From positions 15,697,127 to 15,761,126 of the forward strand of contig NC_088297.1 in NCBI RefSeq assembly GCF_032854445.1: a stretch of DNA of 64,000 nt, read 5' to 3'. Shown here one piece after another: positions 38,731 to 50,700 of the stretch; positions within the stretch are counted from its first letter, which is position 1, and each line of letters begins with the position of its first letter. Position numbers and translations under genes: made by a program. The stretch is from Liolophura sinensis. Taxonomy: Eukaryota > Mollusca > Polyplacophora > Chitonida > Chitonidae. A model generated the notes under the pieces. It saw only the letters and a list, made by a program, of their open reading frames with translations. It did no database searches and was not told where the DNA came from.

Positions 38731-39879
38731 ATGTTGAGCGATACAGCCTCAGCGACTATATAAATGCCTGTTTAACTAGAAGGCTTCTATCACGAAAAAA
38801 GGCATGCAAGTTTTCTCTAGATAACCACGAAAACAGCACAAGTGAAGTGATAATCTAGCACTGTATGTTACAGTGCAGTCCAACTTTCCCCTAGACATGA
38901 CCGCAGGGATCACACTCACTGAAGTTCCCTACAAATTTTGAAATATGAACTAAATACTGGATTTTATACATAAATAACCTCACAGCTTGTCCAAAGATTG
39001 CTGAAACTGACAAGGGCACATGTCATACCTTGAACTTGACCACCTGACCTGCGAAACGTGCCCATTTTTTTCTTACACAGTGTAAATTTGCTGAAACAAA
39101 AGCTTATTCCCACAAAAATAAAAAAAAATCAATCCAATTTGATACTACAAGATACTGTGCTCTTCTCTGCTGCCAAAGGGAGCATTCAAAGGGAGATACA
39201 AGAAAATCTTACAACTAGTATTTGCAGAATGAATGCCAACTGTTAGAACAACAAGCTGTTGTCATGACACATATATGCCCCTCCCCCTCCCCCCGCCCCC
39301 CTCCACAAAGACGTAACTAGCGCAGCCACATTTTCTCCGTGCAGGTATGGGGGATTCTGAATGCTGCCACGACGGCAATGACACCAGCTCACAAATAGAA
39401 TATTCAGCAGATTAACTTACCCTACAGAATTTTTAAAGCCTAACCTAACAAATTGCACACTACCTCACTCTATTTAAGGTGTGATGATGACAAAATGATG
39501 ACATCATTTTTCTGACCAGTATTTACCCACCTAACACTTACCCGGCTTATCCTACCCCATTAATCTCCGGCTTATCTGACCCCATTAATCTCCGGCTTAT
39601 CCTACCTTATTATACTCATCGGTATTTTCCACACGCAACATAAATTTATTTCCAATATAAAATCTGATAACTCTGTATAAATTCATCTCAAGTATAAAAT
39701 CTGATAACTATATATATAAATTCACATCGGCCCCACGGGGCAATTAATTCAAACTGAATATGACTTGGATTTATCAGCAAACTAATAATAGGATCAGGTA
39801 TTCTAAAAACACCACACTGGAGATGTAGCACATGGGCTGCATGGTGGGGCATTCTGGACTCTGAAAAGGTACGTCTTTA

Positions 39880-40142
39880 TTTATTTGTTTATTTTTTTAT
39901 TTGATTGGTGTTTTACGCCGTACTCAAAACTACGTCACTCATACGACGGTGGCCACCAGTATGGTGGGAAGAATCCGGGCAAGCACAGGGGAAACCACGA
40001 CTACAAGTTGTTTGCAGAGCTTCCCACGTAGAGCCTTACAGGAAGCCATGAAGGACTTGAACTCACAGCCATCGCACTGGTAAGAGGCTTCTGGGCAATT
40101 GCACCGCGTTGGCGTGCTAACTAGCTGGCCCCAAGGACCCCG
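39880..40142 (-). mobile_element. SINE-A, near full length, minus
   Basis: TTGATTGGTGTTTTACGCCG, GGCCACCAGTATGGTGGGAA, GACTTGAACTCACAGCCATC and a head ending AAGGACCCC. A further minus head follows at 40195-40332. Confidence 0.85.
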
Positions 40143-40194
40143 GTAGGTCTTTGAAACACACAGTATTCAACAGACAGGAAAACGGAGGAAAGGG

Positions 40195-40332
40195 TACTGA
40201 CAGACCTTCTAATGTACGACCGGAGAGGAAGCCATCATTAGCTGGACTTGAACTCACAGCTAACGCATTGGTGAGAGGCTCTTGGGTTATTGCGCCGCAC
40301 TGGCATGATAACCCACTTGACCAGGGAGAACC
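40195..40332 (-). mobile_element. SINE-A head, minus
   Basis: TGACAGACCTTCTAATGTAC, GCTGGACTTGAACTCACAGC and GGTGAGAGGCTCTTGGGTTA. Confidence 0.8.
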
Positions 40333-40414
40333 CTTTTTAATATAAGGCCTACCATTCCACTAAGTATATTGGTTATTTATTGATTTTATTATTCTTTCAC
40401 TTGAATACATTTGG

Positions 40415-40790
40415 ATATACTAAAAAAAATGAATCAGTTACTTTTAACAGAAAGTCTCTTGTCTGAGTGATGCTAGAATCAACAGAATTATTCTGTTAAA
40501 TATAACACACATATTCTATTAGTTCAACATTAAGAGTCTATTAGATTGACAGAATGATCAGTTACTTTTAACAGAAAGTCTCTTGTCTGAGTGATGCTAG
40601 AATCAACAGAATTATTCTGTTAAATATAACACACATATTCTATTAGTTCAACATTAAGGGTCTATTAGATTGACAGAATATTATATTGAAAATGACACAT
40701 TATTACGTTATAATAATAGAATACATTCTAGCGTCACTCGGACAACAGACTTTCTGTTAAAATTAACAAATTCATTTTTCTTTTAGTGTA
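40415..40790. mobile_element. TACACT-type MITE with an internal 124-bp tandem duplication
   Basis: Left TATACTAAAAAAAATGAATC and right ATTCATTTTTCTTTTAGTGTA are inverted ends. Subterminal AACAGAAAGTCTCTTGTCTG is mirrored at the right as CAACAGACTTTCTGTTAA. The stretch from 40433 is repeated at 40557 with one substitution seen. Confidence 0.85.
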
Positions 40791-41334
40791 CCAGGACACG
40801 CCAAGTGGGATAGCATCAGTTTCGACATTGTAAATTATCCTTACTTGGATAGCAGTACCGCATTTGACAGTTGTTTTATAAGTAGCTATTAGATCCTGTG
40901 CATTATGATATGTAAAGATATCAATCTATGTTACAGGTTATTACTGCAAAAACAAATGCTCCATTAAACATCTTCACTCTGTGATTTTTAACTTTTCCAC
41001 TGAGTACAGTTCATGAAATGAACAGGATCTCTGGCAGTCTACTTTATAATTGTGTGTAATTCCACGTAATTAAATCAATTATTTTCTTAGTTTTTAATAC
41101 GTATCAGTTGTAAATCTGCACATTTACTTCCATGAGCTATTTACTGTTTGAATAGATCCTGGTTAAATTATCTATACTTACTTTTGACATTTCCACTAAA
41201 GTTATTGGTGTACGCTATTATGGACGCTATTATTAATGTAGTGGTGAAATATTAAGATTAATTTCTCAAAAACAACAAAAAAGAAAAAATTAAGATCAAA
41301 AAGAAAAGGTGTTCGATGTGTATTATATATGTAT

Positions 41335-41485
41335 ATAGCTTTTCCCCCACTTAAGGCGCCCACTTACGTTCTCCACTTACGGCCTCCACTTACATTCCCC
41401 ATTTATGGTGCTGACTTTCAGCCTCCACTTACATTCCCCATTTATGGTGCTGACTTTCAGCCTCCACTTACGGCCTCCACTCTCT
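41335..41485 (+). repeat. Short tandem repeat, 39-bp unit, two copies plus flanks
   Basis: CCTCCACTTACATTCCCCAT then TTATGGTGCTGACTTTCAG is repeated exactly twice; CCACTTACG words flank it. Confidence 0.85.
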
Positions 41486-42189
41486 GTGCAATACTACAAA
41501 AATATTTCTTAACATATCGAACATAGCGTAAGAACTATGTTGAGAACAGTAGACACAGACACTGAGAAAAGTCGACAGAGAAAAGAACTACCAATAGAGA
41601 CACATTACTAAGTCAGATGAGAACGGCTGGCATGTCTTGGGTTCGAGTTCTGGGATAGCTGTTTTTTGTGTTAGAACAGGGGAGTTTCGAGTCTTTTATT
41701 CTTAAAGTTTATAAATCGTCTTACTGTACCTTGTGACATGCGAGAACTGTTCGGCAACTGTTTTAATGCCGTATACCTGAAGAATGTTATTTGGTGTGAA
41801 TGAACGACGGAGAAAACTGAGCTTAGCTTGAACCTGAAGAAAAGTGGCGTCTTTTGTGCCTCCAGAATACGGTGAGACAGGTGATCAATAAACTAATGTT
41901 AACAAAAGTTAATGTTAAAGCGAATAATCTTCACTAGTTGTATGAGACAGTAGAACTTTTGTTTACCATTAGCGACTTAACAGTTATATCTCAAAACTCC
42001 CTCATTATGTCTATATACATGGATTTTTGTATTCCCTGATGATGATTTCAAATCCTACTGGCACAGGCTCAACAAAAAAATATAAACGCGCGAATCAATT
42101 TGATATTGTTTTCTCTCAGTATTAAATAACGTTGTTAAATATATGGATTCCAGTGACGATTGTCATTTAAGTCTTGTATGTTATATCCG

Positions 42190-42335
42190 TACGTGGGAAG
42201 GTCTCGCAGCAACCTGCGGATTGTCGTGGGTTTCCCAGGGCCCAGTTTCCTCTCAGCATAATGCTGGCCACCGTCGTATAAGTGAAATATTCTTGAGTAC
42301 GGCGTAAAACGTCAATCAAATAAATAAATAAATAT
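42190..42335 (+). mobile_element. SINE-A 3' half, plus
   Basis: CGTACGTGGGAAGGTCTCGC, AGCATAATGCTGGCCACCGT, GTGAAATATTCTTGAGTACG and an AAAT tail. Confidence 0.88.
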
Positions 42336-42769
42336 ATGTTCTATGTGTAAGGGTATTTTGATTGTTATAGCTGAATGACGTAAGATGCACGCAACCTAGC
42401 TGTGTTTGTGAAGTACACACACGATGGGCGCATTGTTTGTTTTCTTTCTGCAAATACCACTTGCAGTTAGGTCGTGTTCAACAGCATTGCATACTGCCGG
42501 AGTCATCGGCAACAAGGTAACAGGTAACGTTGATCGCACCAAGAACACTCATTCGCATTGAAGACGGGATGGATATAGGCCTGTGAACCCTCGATGCACA
42601 CAATCACAAAATTAATCTATGTAACATTTCAGTAATGTGTTTTGCTTCAAGCACCATATTTGATAATTGCAGTCTAATAAGATAATGGCGTATGTGTATT
42701 TGCCACGTGGCTTGTATTAAAGTGCTAAATCAGTGATAGTGCTATTATGACAAACTCACCAATGACCGG

Positions 42770-42935
42770 CTCTATCCGGTTTCCTCCCACCATAATGCTG
42801 GCCGACGTCGTATAAGCAAAACACCAATCAAACCAATAAATAGATGAATAAATAAATAGATGAATAAATAAATAGATGAATAAATAAATAGATGAATAAA
42901 TAAATAGATGAATAAATAAATAAATAAATAAATAA
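42770..42935 (+). mobile_element. SINE-A 3' end with an expanded 16-bp tail repeat
   Basis: CCACCATAATGCTGGCCGAC, then the GTGAAATATTCTTGAG part is deleted, then a tail of AATAGATGAATAAATA repeated about five times. Confidence 0.8.
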
Positions 42936-43584
42936 GTACAAGAGTGCATATACACTGCTTTTGACCTGCGGAGTTTTGCTTTAATCGAGCACACCTATAT
43001 TTATTAGACAAACGCACCAAAACATAATGTCACTAACATGTTTTATATCGTATATCTGAAGTTATAAGTTTTCAGTCACTGAGTCAGCCGGCACATAATA
43101 AGACATAGACTTAGAATTTGTCAGTGAAACGGTCGAAGGTCGTAGGTTTAAGACTTGAGTTGCGATTTACGACTTGCAATAAAACGAGGGCTTGAGTCCC
43201 AGCGCCGGCTTCGAAAGTGTCGTAAGACTTCAGACCTGTATTCCCTACAATATGTAGTGAATAGTGAATATTTTCTTTACACTGGTATTAAGTATTATTC
43301 ATGTATTTCACTGGTGTTTCACTGAAATTGAACACAAGAAAATTTCACTGATTATTTTAATACGGCGTTAAGCATTATGACGGAGAAAACTGGTCAAACT
43401 GTGTCAGGGTGTTTAGGACTTGGCGAAGGTCAAGGTCGATGTCCCGTAAGATTCCGTGCTCTTAGTTAACCTGACACCCGTCATATAATTGAATATAATC
43501 ATCAACTGACAAGTAAATGAATATCAGAACAAAGATACCATACCGTTCTATTAAAATGTAACGATTTGTTTTTGGAAATAAACA

Positions 43585-43992
43585 TACACTGTAACAAATT
43601 ACACTGTAACTTTACAGTGAATAGTGCTGGCAACTTTGTTACCAGTTCTTTTCACTGTAGATTTACAAGATGTGCTGTTTAATATTTACACCCAAAATAA
43701 CAGTATATTTCCACATATACCATTGTAAATAATCAGTTAACTCCATTGCAAATTAACAAAATCTATATATCTACCAACAAAATTAGTGAACATTAACAGC
43801 AAAGTGTACTGTAAATGGTCAAACCGCCACAGTTTTACAGATAATGCTGTAAATACACATCGACTAGAGTAAAATTACACCCAATAGGTGAAAAATTGAG
43901 CTGGAAAATGGTGTAAAATATTTACAACATGATTTACTGTAACAATATACAGTGCTTCAGGCTGTAAATTTTCATTCAATTCTTACAGTGTA
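43585..43992. mobile_element. MITE with TACACTGTAA ends
   Basis: Left TACACTGTAACAAATTACAC; right TTGAATTC-less TTCTTACAGTGTA, inverted. Repeated short words TTTACAGT and ACTGTAA fill the element. No coding frame. Confidence 0.75.
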
Positions 43993-44571
43993 GAAAATGG
44001 TCACTACTTTACCTTAGGAGCTGATCTATAAATTGTCATTCAGTCAGTTCGGCTCGGTAAACAGTGAAATGTGCCTGAGCTGTAGCTATATATATACAAT
44101 TTGACATAGTTTAGCGCATGCGCATGGCAAGATCAGGTATCGCGCCCAGCAACAGTGTTAAAGTGCGAGACAAGTAAATGAGTTGTCTATGCTGCGCGGT
44201 TGATTAGGCTTATTCTTTGTCTTGCTAACTTTCAGTGCTGCTGAGCTCCAAGGTCAAATATCTGCAAGGTCAAAATGTTGTCCTTTGGATCGAGCAGCCA
44301 TTTTTTTCTAACCGACATTCATTCTCAACAAGAACACTAAAGACTCTGTAAAAGTCCCAAAACGAAGGTGTTTGTGTTTAGAGTAATATGTGTAATTTCT
44401 GAATTTGTTTATTAAAAGATCTAATTCAGATTAGAAAAAAACATTATTCAATATCGATCATGCAAATTTAGTTGTGACCTTATTAGATGACATTGTGCCT
44501 TTTCACCAGCGATGTACTACATGTTCTTTTTATTCATTTCAGTATTCTATTTTTTCATCATAACGTGAATG

Positions 44572-44787
44572 TGAAACAGGCGATTGTCCAACAATCTGGA
44601 CTTTTTTCTTCATTCTGTTACATGATTATGTTGATTTGTTGTTAACATATATTTTTCAGCCATTACGCAGAGAATATGCCGGCGATCGTCAAACAATCCA
44701 GACGGAAAACACAAGCATTTTTCTTCAATTAATTATATGCTTTTTTGTTTATTTCCATAACATATTTTCCAGTATTGCGTAAGAATA
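44572..44787 (+). repeat. Two decayed upstream copies of the OATP first coding exon start
   Basis: Three tandem units begin with a 3' splice-site-like TTTCAG or TTTTCCAG and continue into a related coding-start sequence. The word GCGAT(C/T) sits at 44580, 44682 and 44794, spacing 102 and 112. The second unit keeps an ATG (MPAIVKQSRRKT) like the real start (MQAIIQHSGLET); the first has lost it. Confidence 0.7.
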
Positions 44788-47700
44788 ATGCAAGCGATCA
44801 TCCAACACTCTGGGCTGGAAACATCCGTCGAAAACGTGACAGAACCTTTGCGGAGAGATTCTTTGGAAAAGGGCGCGAAACTGACCTGCTTTCCAAGATG
44901 GCGGCGGCTTTGCCTGATAAGGACATTTGTGGTAATCGCAGGGGTGGGTGGTCTTTTCGTCAGTATTTTACGTATTTACATCAGCTCTCAGATTTCCACC
45001 ATCGAGAAACAGTTTGGCTTCAGTAGCGCTAAGAGCGGCTCAGTAAAGATAGGCTACAACATCGGATACCTGATTTTTGTGATCCCAGTCAGCCATCTTG
45101 GCTCCACCTCCCATCGCCCCCGAATCCTTGGCGCCATTTACCTAATGATCGGCGTTGCTGGTATCCTAGCCGCTGTACCTCATTTCATTCTAAAGCCACG
45201 CCAGTTCAGCCCGAGATTTCTTAATAAATCCGACACTTCAGCCTGGGTCTTGGCCATGTTATGCCGTAATGATTCTCTACCAGCAAATCTGACGGATGTT
45301 GAAAACTGCGAGGCGCAACAGGGAAGCTCTCACATTTCTGGATCCTGGATTGCCTATGGTCTTCTGGCGGCTTCTTACCTTTTGCAAGGAATGGCGAATG
45401 GCCCCAGGACTTCGCTTCAGATCTCGTATGTGGATGACAACGTTGAAAAACATTCGACTGGGTACTTCGTAGGTGGGTATGTGCATATCGTTGAAAAGAA
45501 CAGAACAGTGGTAACAACTGGAAAGCACTCAGCGAAAGCACATATAAAACACAGCCAAGTGTAAAAGTTCCACCATTACAGCCAAAGGGACAGTACTCTT
45601 GACACACATCAGTTGCTATGTTTTATCAATCAAAGTGTATCTCCATTTAGAGCTATGAATGTAATTAAGAAATGGACATTGAAACGAACTATTTCAAGCC
45701 AAAAATATTGTTATGACGTCACTGATACAATCTGGGTCCTAACAGATCACCATAGAATCATGTGTTTTAAATGCATTTCAGTCGGTTAGAAAAATTATAA
45801 AAAAATAAGCGAACTATTTGCCTGGACAGGGTATAATTGTCTTTCGTCAGATGAATACTTCTTTCTTTGCCCTGAATACACCAGCTCTTAGCCCCACGCC
45901 GACCTGTGTACAAAATGGCAACCAAATGCATAGCTTTTTCCTTAAAGTTACTGACAGACGGGGAGACAAATACCAGAAACGTCACTTCCTTTGGCTTTTG
46001 TAACGAGAGGGGATTATAGCAAAACGGTCTACTCTTTTATTTAATGATGTATAGAAATCAGTGGAGATCCTGGCACTGATTGTTCTGAAATTTGTGTAAA
46101 GTAAGTCCACAAGGTTTCTTCTGTCCATTTATCTATGGAATATTGAAGACATAAAAGTAAACCTCTTTGCAAATAACGCATTCCAGCCATCTGCATTTTT
46201 TTAAGGCGCGGGGTGAATTTACTCCCCAAAAATATACCTTCTTAGGGTATGAAAATGATGTAGTGAAACTATAATAAATTTTCTAAGGGATGACATAATG
46301 AATATTCCTGTAAACTTCTTATGAATTAATGGATCAATAAGTGACTAAATGCCTATGCAACTTCGTTGGCTCTGAAGGTTAAAGCGGTGGCTCGCTCCTT
46401 CACCAACGAGGTCGCGAGTTCGAATCCAGCCTTGCATGTCGGAGGGCGATGGATTACTCCGGTCATTCCCCTTTTCACAGGCATATACATGAAAAGATCG
46501 TGACAATGACATTCCACATCAAGCAAATAAAAGAAAATGCACTTAGGCGTCATCGTTTCCATAAAGCAGAATACTGATTACCGAATTAGTTTTATATAGG
46601 CCATCATTAAAGTATATTTTTATTTGTAATCACATTCTTGCCTATGTATTCCATCATAACAGTAACACTGTATGATTACAAACTAACCCAACTAGTTTGA
46701 AATTTATCTCCGTATATATTTTACTTCATCTCATCGATGCGGTAAAGTTTGAAAGCGCCATCTTTTTAGTTAAAAACAATTTGCTTATCTCTGTTTAACA
46801 GGTATAATTACGTTTCTGAGCATACTTGGCGGCGTTGCGGCGTTTTTGCTCGGGGGACTCTTTAATCGACTTTACGTTAACCTGTATGGTAAGTACACTG
46901 ACCTACATGAAGTGTCATGTTATTGCGATCAAATGGAAAGAACACAAGACTGAACATCATCAAGAATTTTTGCTGGAGGTGACATGACCAATCCTGAGTT
47001 GCACATTGCGAACTTTTGTCACATTTTGCTGCAGCTCGAGGCAAGTCGGATCTCAAAAAATAAGTATATCTAGCATAAAATAATGAATAATGATACCCGC
47101 GAAAGGAAATGGCAGATATGCATACGTGTCTATACATACATACATACATACATACATACATACATACATACATACATACATACATACATACATAGATGCA
47201 TGCATGCATACATACATACATACATACATACATACATACATACATACATACATGCATACATGCATACATACATACATACATACATGCATACATGCATAAA
47301 TACATACATACATACATACATACACACATACATACATACATACATACATACATACATACATACATACATACATACATACATACATACATACATACACACA
47401 TACATACATACATACATACATACATACATACATACATACATACATACATACATACATACATACATACATACATACATACATGAAAGACAGCACTTGACTA
47501 ATGTTTATGTACACTGTTTAAGACTGCCATTCAAATTATCTTAACCCGGCATAAAATATTTTTTTGAAATTTTTTCAAGCCAAGTAAAAGTTTAGTGAAA
47601 CATCGTCTTCTCACAGCTTTAGCGCATCTCCATTATCGACAGCCGAGGTGATGCTCTACTCTCTAAAGCCGAGGTTATTTTCGGTATTGTAGTCAAGGCC

Positions 47701-50700
47701 CAAGTGATACATAGCTTTCTCGGAGATTTGACCCACTGGAAGGATATTTCTCCTACTGTTTCAGCTGTAGATACAGTAACCCTGCTATATCATTTACAGT
47801 TAATTAGACTGCAGATGCACGGCCGGGGGTATTTCTGGTTCAGGCTGTCGCCTCAGGAGGGGTTGTACTTGTGGCTTTGACCCCTATTACATATTAAGAA
47901 AATTGTAATAAGACATACATAGCAACTACTAGATTCAATTCTGAAAGAAAATGAAAATAAATCTAAGCACGACTGAGGCTGAGCTAAGCATTCGACTGCC
48001 GCTGAATTTTGTGCTTCATTTTTGTTTTGGTGTATTCCAAGATGAGAGCAATGCTGACCTAGTTATCGCCGACATCAGAGAATGCATCTCGGCTTGAACA
48101 CGGCGTTTGCATAATTTTACTGTATTTTATAAAAGAAAACAGAAAAAAAACAGAAATGTGGATAAAAGTCTCAAGATGTCTGCCTTGATTCACACCAGCC
48201 ATTTGTGCAATATTGCCATTTTGTTCTACATGTTATTCGGTAAAATAATAAAGTATAATAAGCTTGAGAAACCTGCTTTCGACTGAAATATGTTTTAGCC
48301 GGGTGCTGTCTTGTTCTTTGAACGTTTTTTTGGTCATAATCTGTGTCTTCTTGTTGTGGGGTGAGTCCATGCCGCCAATTGCAGCCACCTCTAAAGTATC
48401 ATGCCGAGACACGAGACATAACACCCCACCCAGTCACAAGAAACCGGGTCTTACTCTAACCTCTCAATGGTGAGCGCCAATCAAATGCGGCGACAACGTC
48501 AACCATTTTTAAAGTGTTTGGTATGTCCAGCTCTGGACTTAATTAGAAAACTATTCTAACTGTGCTTTCTTTGAAATGGTACGCACGAGTAGCATGTGTT
48601 CAGCCTCTCAATGACGAAAAGCAATACTGGCAGTGAGTATGAATGAATTTACAGATAGCTAAACTTGGGCGAAAAGCCAATAAAAGCAGATTAGTACATG
48701 TGTCTATACCGTTACGTCTCTCGCAAAGTAAATACAACTTGTCATCGATATATAACATAGTAATGCTATTCACATTAACTTGGAGTTGGTGGGGAAAGTG
48801 GGGGGGGGGGGTGTTAGGGCTTTTGGAGGCACAATGACCCAGGAACCTCTCACCAGTTTCTCTCGGGCCTTACGTGAGAAGGTCTCTCAGCAACTTGCAG
48901 ATGGTCTTGGGTTTCTGCATAATCTGACCGTTTCCCTCCCACCATTATGCTGGCCACCGTCGTATAAGTGAAATATTCTTGAGAACGGCGTAAACATCAA
49001 TCAAAAAAAATATATCAGTTAAATAAATGCTGCCGTTTAAATAATATATCTTTGATGTAGATCCAGGATTCGGTCCTAAAGATCCCCGCTGGATTGGTGC
49101 CTGGTGGCTGGGCTTTCTGGTTTTTGGGACAACGTCCGCCATATGGTCGGTTTCCTTCTTCTTCTCATTCCCAAAACGCATAAACACACACGAAGAAGGA
49201 AGAACAGAAAAGGCGGCAGTGAAGAAGAAGAAAAAGAAGAAGAGATCTCAGCACATGAAGGGTATAAGAACATTTTACATATGTAGACCTGTATTTAAGG
49301 TCATGTAAAAACAGTGAAAGACAATATCGACCAAAGAAGTCAGTCCGAGACAGATTTTGTTTTAGAGGGTTCACAAACCCATTCACCAACTGATTATTTA
49401 TGTATTTTATTTTTCTGAGTGTTTTGAGCCATCCTCATGAGTACTTCATTTAAACGATGGCCTGGATAACGTGTTGGTATTTTTCAAATGCGACAAAACC
49501 TGTCTGATATATACAGTAACAGGGAACTAAAAAGTAAAGCATTTGTTGAAATTTCACCTTGAAGAATCTCTCTTCTTCAACGATGGATACGACGTTAAAC
49601 CCAAGCACTCATTCACTCACTCTAAGATGGATAATCAGTTTAACTCTTAGCCAAACTGAGAGAGTCAGTAGTCATAAAGTAATTAGTGAAATCTCAGTCA
49701 CTCATGGACTCCGATTACAAATGGATTTTTGTCTCAGCATCTAGTGTCACAAACACTTTCTGGTTATGCCTTTCTGTTTGGGGAGAGTATGTAGCGGTTT
49801 AAAGCCTGATAAACTGATGTTTTTCTAAGATATTCATTTCGTCGACAGCTTGTGTCTATTTGCAGGTCTTACTCCACGAGTGTATGTACTATAAAATATC
49901 CTATTTCTTTTTTGATCTTTGGGATTGTTAGGCTGAAGTAATATTCTCGTAACAATCGAGGGATCCTTAGTCATTGGGATCGTTGGTTCGAATCCAGCTC
50001 TCGCTGTTCTGCGGTTAAATCAAGACGTTTGACAATTAAACAGTAATTATCTTGTGTTTGTACTTCTGACAGACTTACTACCAGCGCTTGGACGACTGGT
50101 AAAGAATCCTGCCTACTGCTGCAATGTCCTGGCCCAAACGTTAACCTCCTTTGCTCTTTGGGGAAAGATCGCTTTCATGGCAAAGTACATAGAACTACAG
50201 TTCGGAATACCAGTCTGGAAAAGCAATGTAATAGTTGGTAGGTGTACCTCTGTAACTTTTGCGTTTATTTGTGACTGGCGTTTAAAGAGCACCGATTATA
50301 AAGAGAACACCATACGCACCCAAATAAGAAAGAAAACATACAAGTTGGAAGACTTTACCGTCTGCATAGCCTCAGAAGAGGCAAGCATACTCTTCTTCAC
50401 ACAAAAAGATTGCAAAACACAGATTGGACGAACTGTAGCCTCTAGGCATATACATGCAACGAAAAGGAAGGACTAAATGTCTAGATACACATACGTTTAA
50501 CTTAAAATTTTGTACCCATAGTTGTCGAACGCAATAAAACGCCACTTGTCTCACTTGTGCCATCTTAGTTTCATGCCTTTGACTGTACTTACATGTACTA
50601 ACATTGCCTCTATAATAATAAGAATGTTTTAAATTTTTCCATATGTTTTATCTTTAGAGTACATTGTTAAGTGCATTCCTTTATTTACTTGATATTACGT

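Noticed and set aside
46877..47544. Frames of 115-198 codons over the 47-kb microsatellite
   Set aside because: Same (TACA)n artefact inside an OATP intron.
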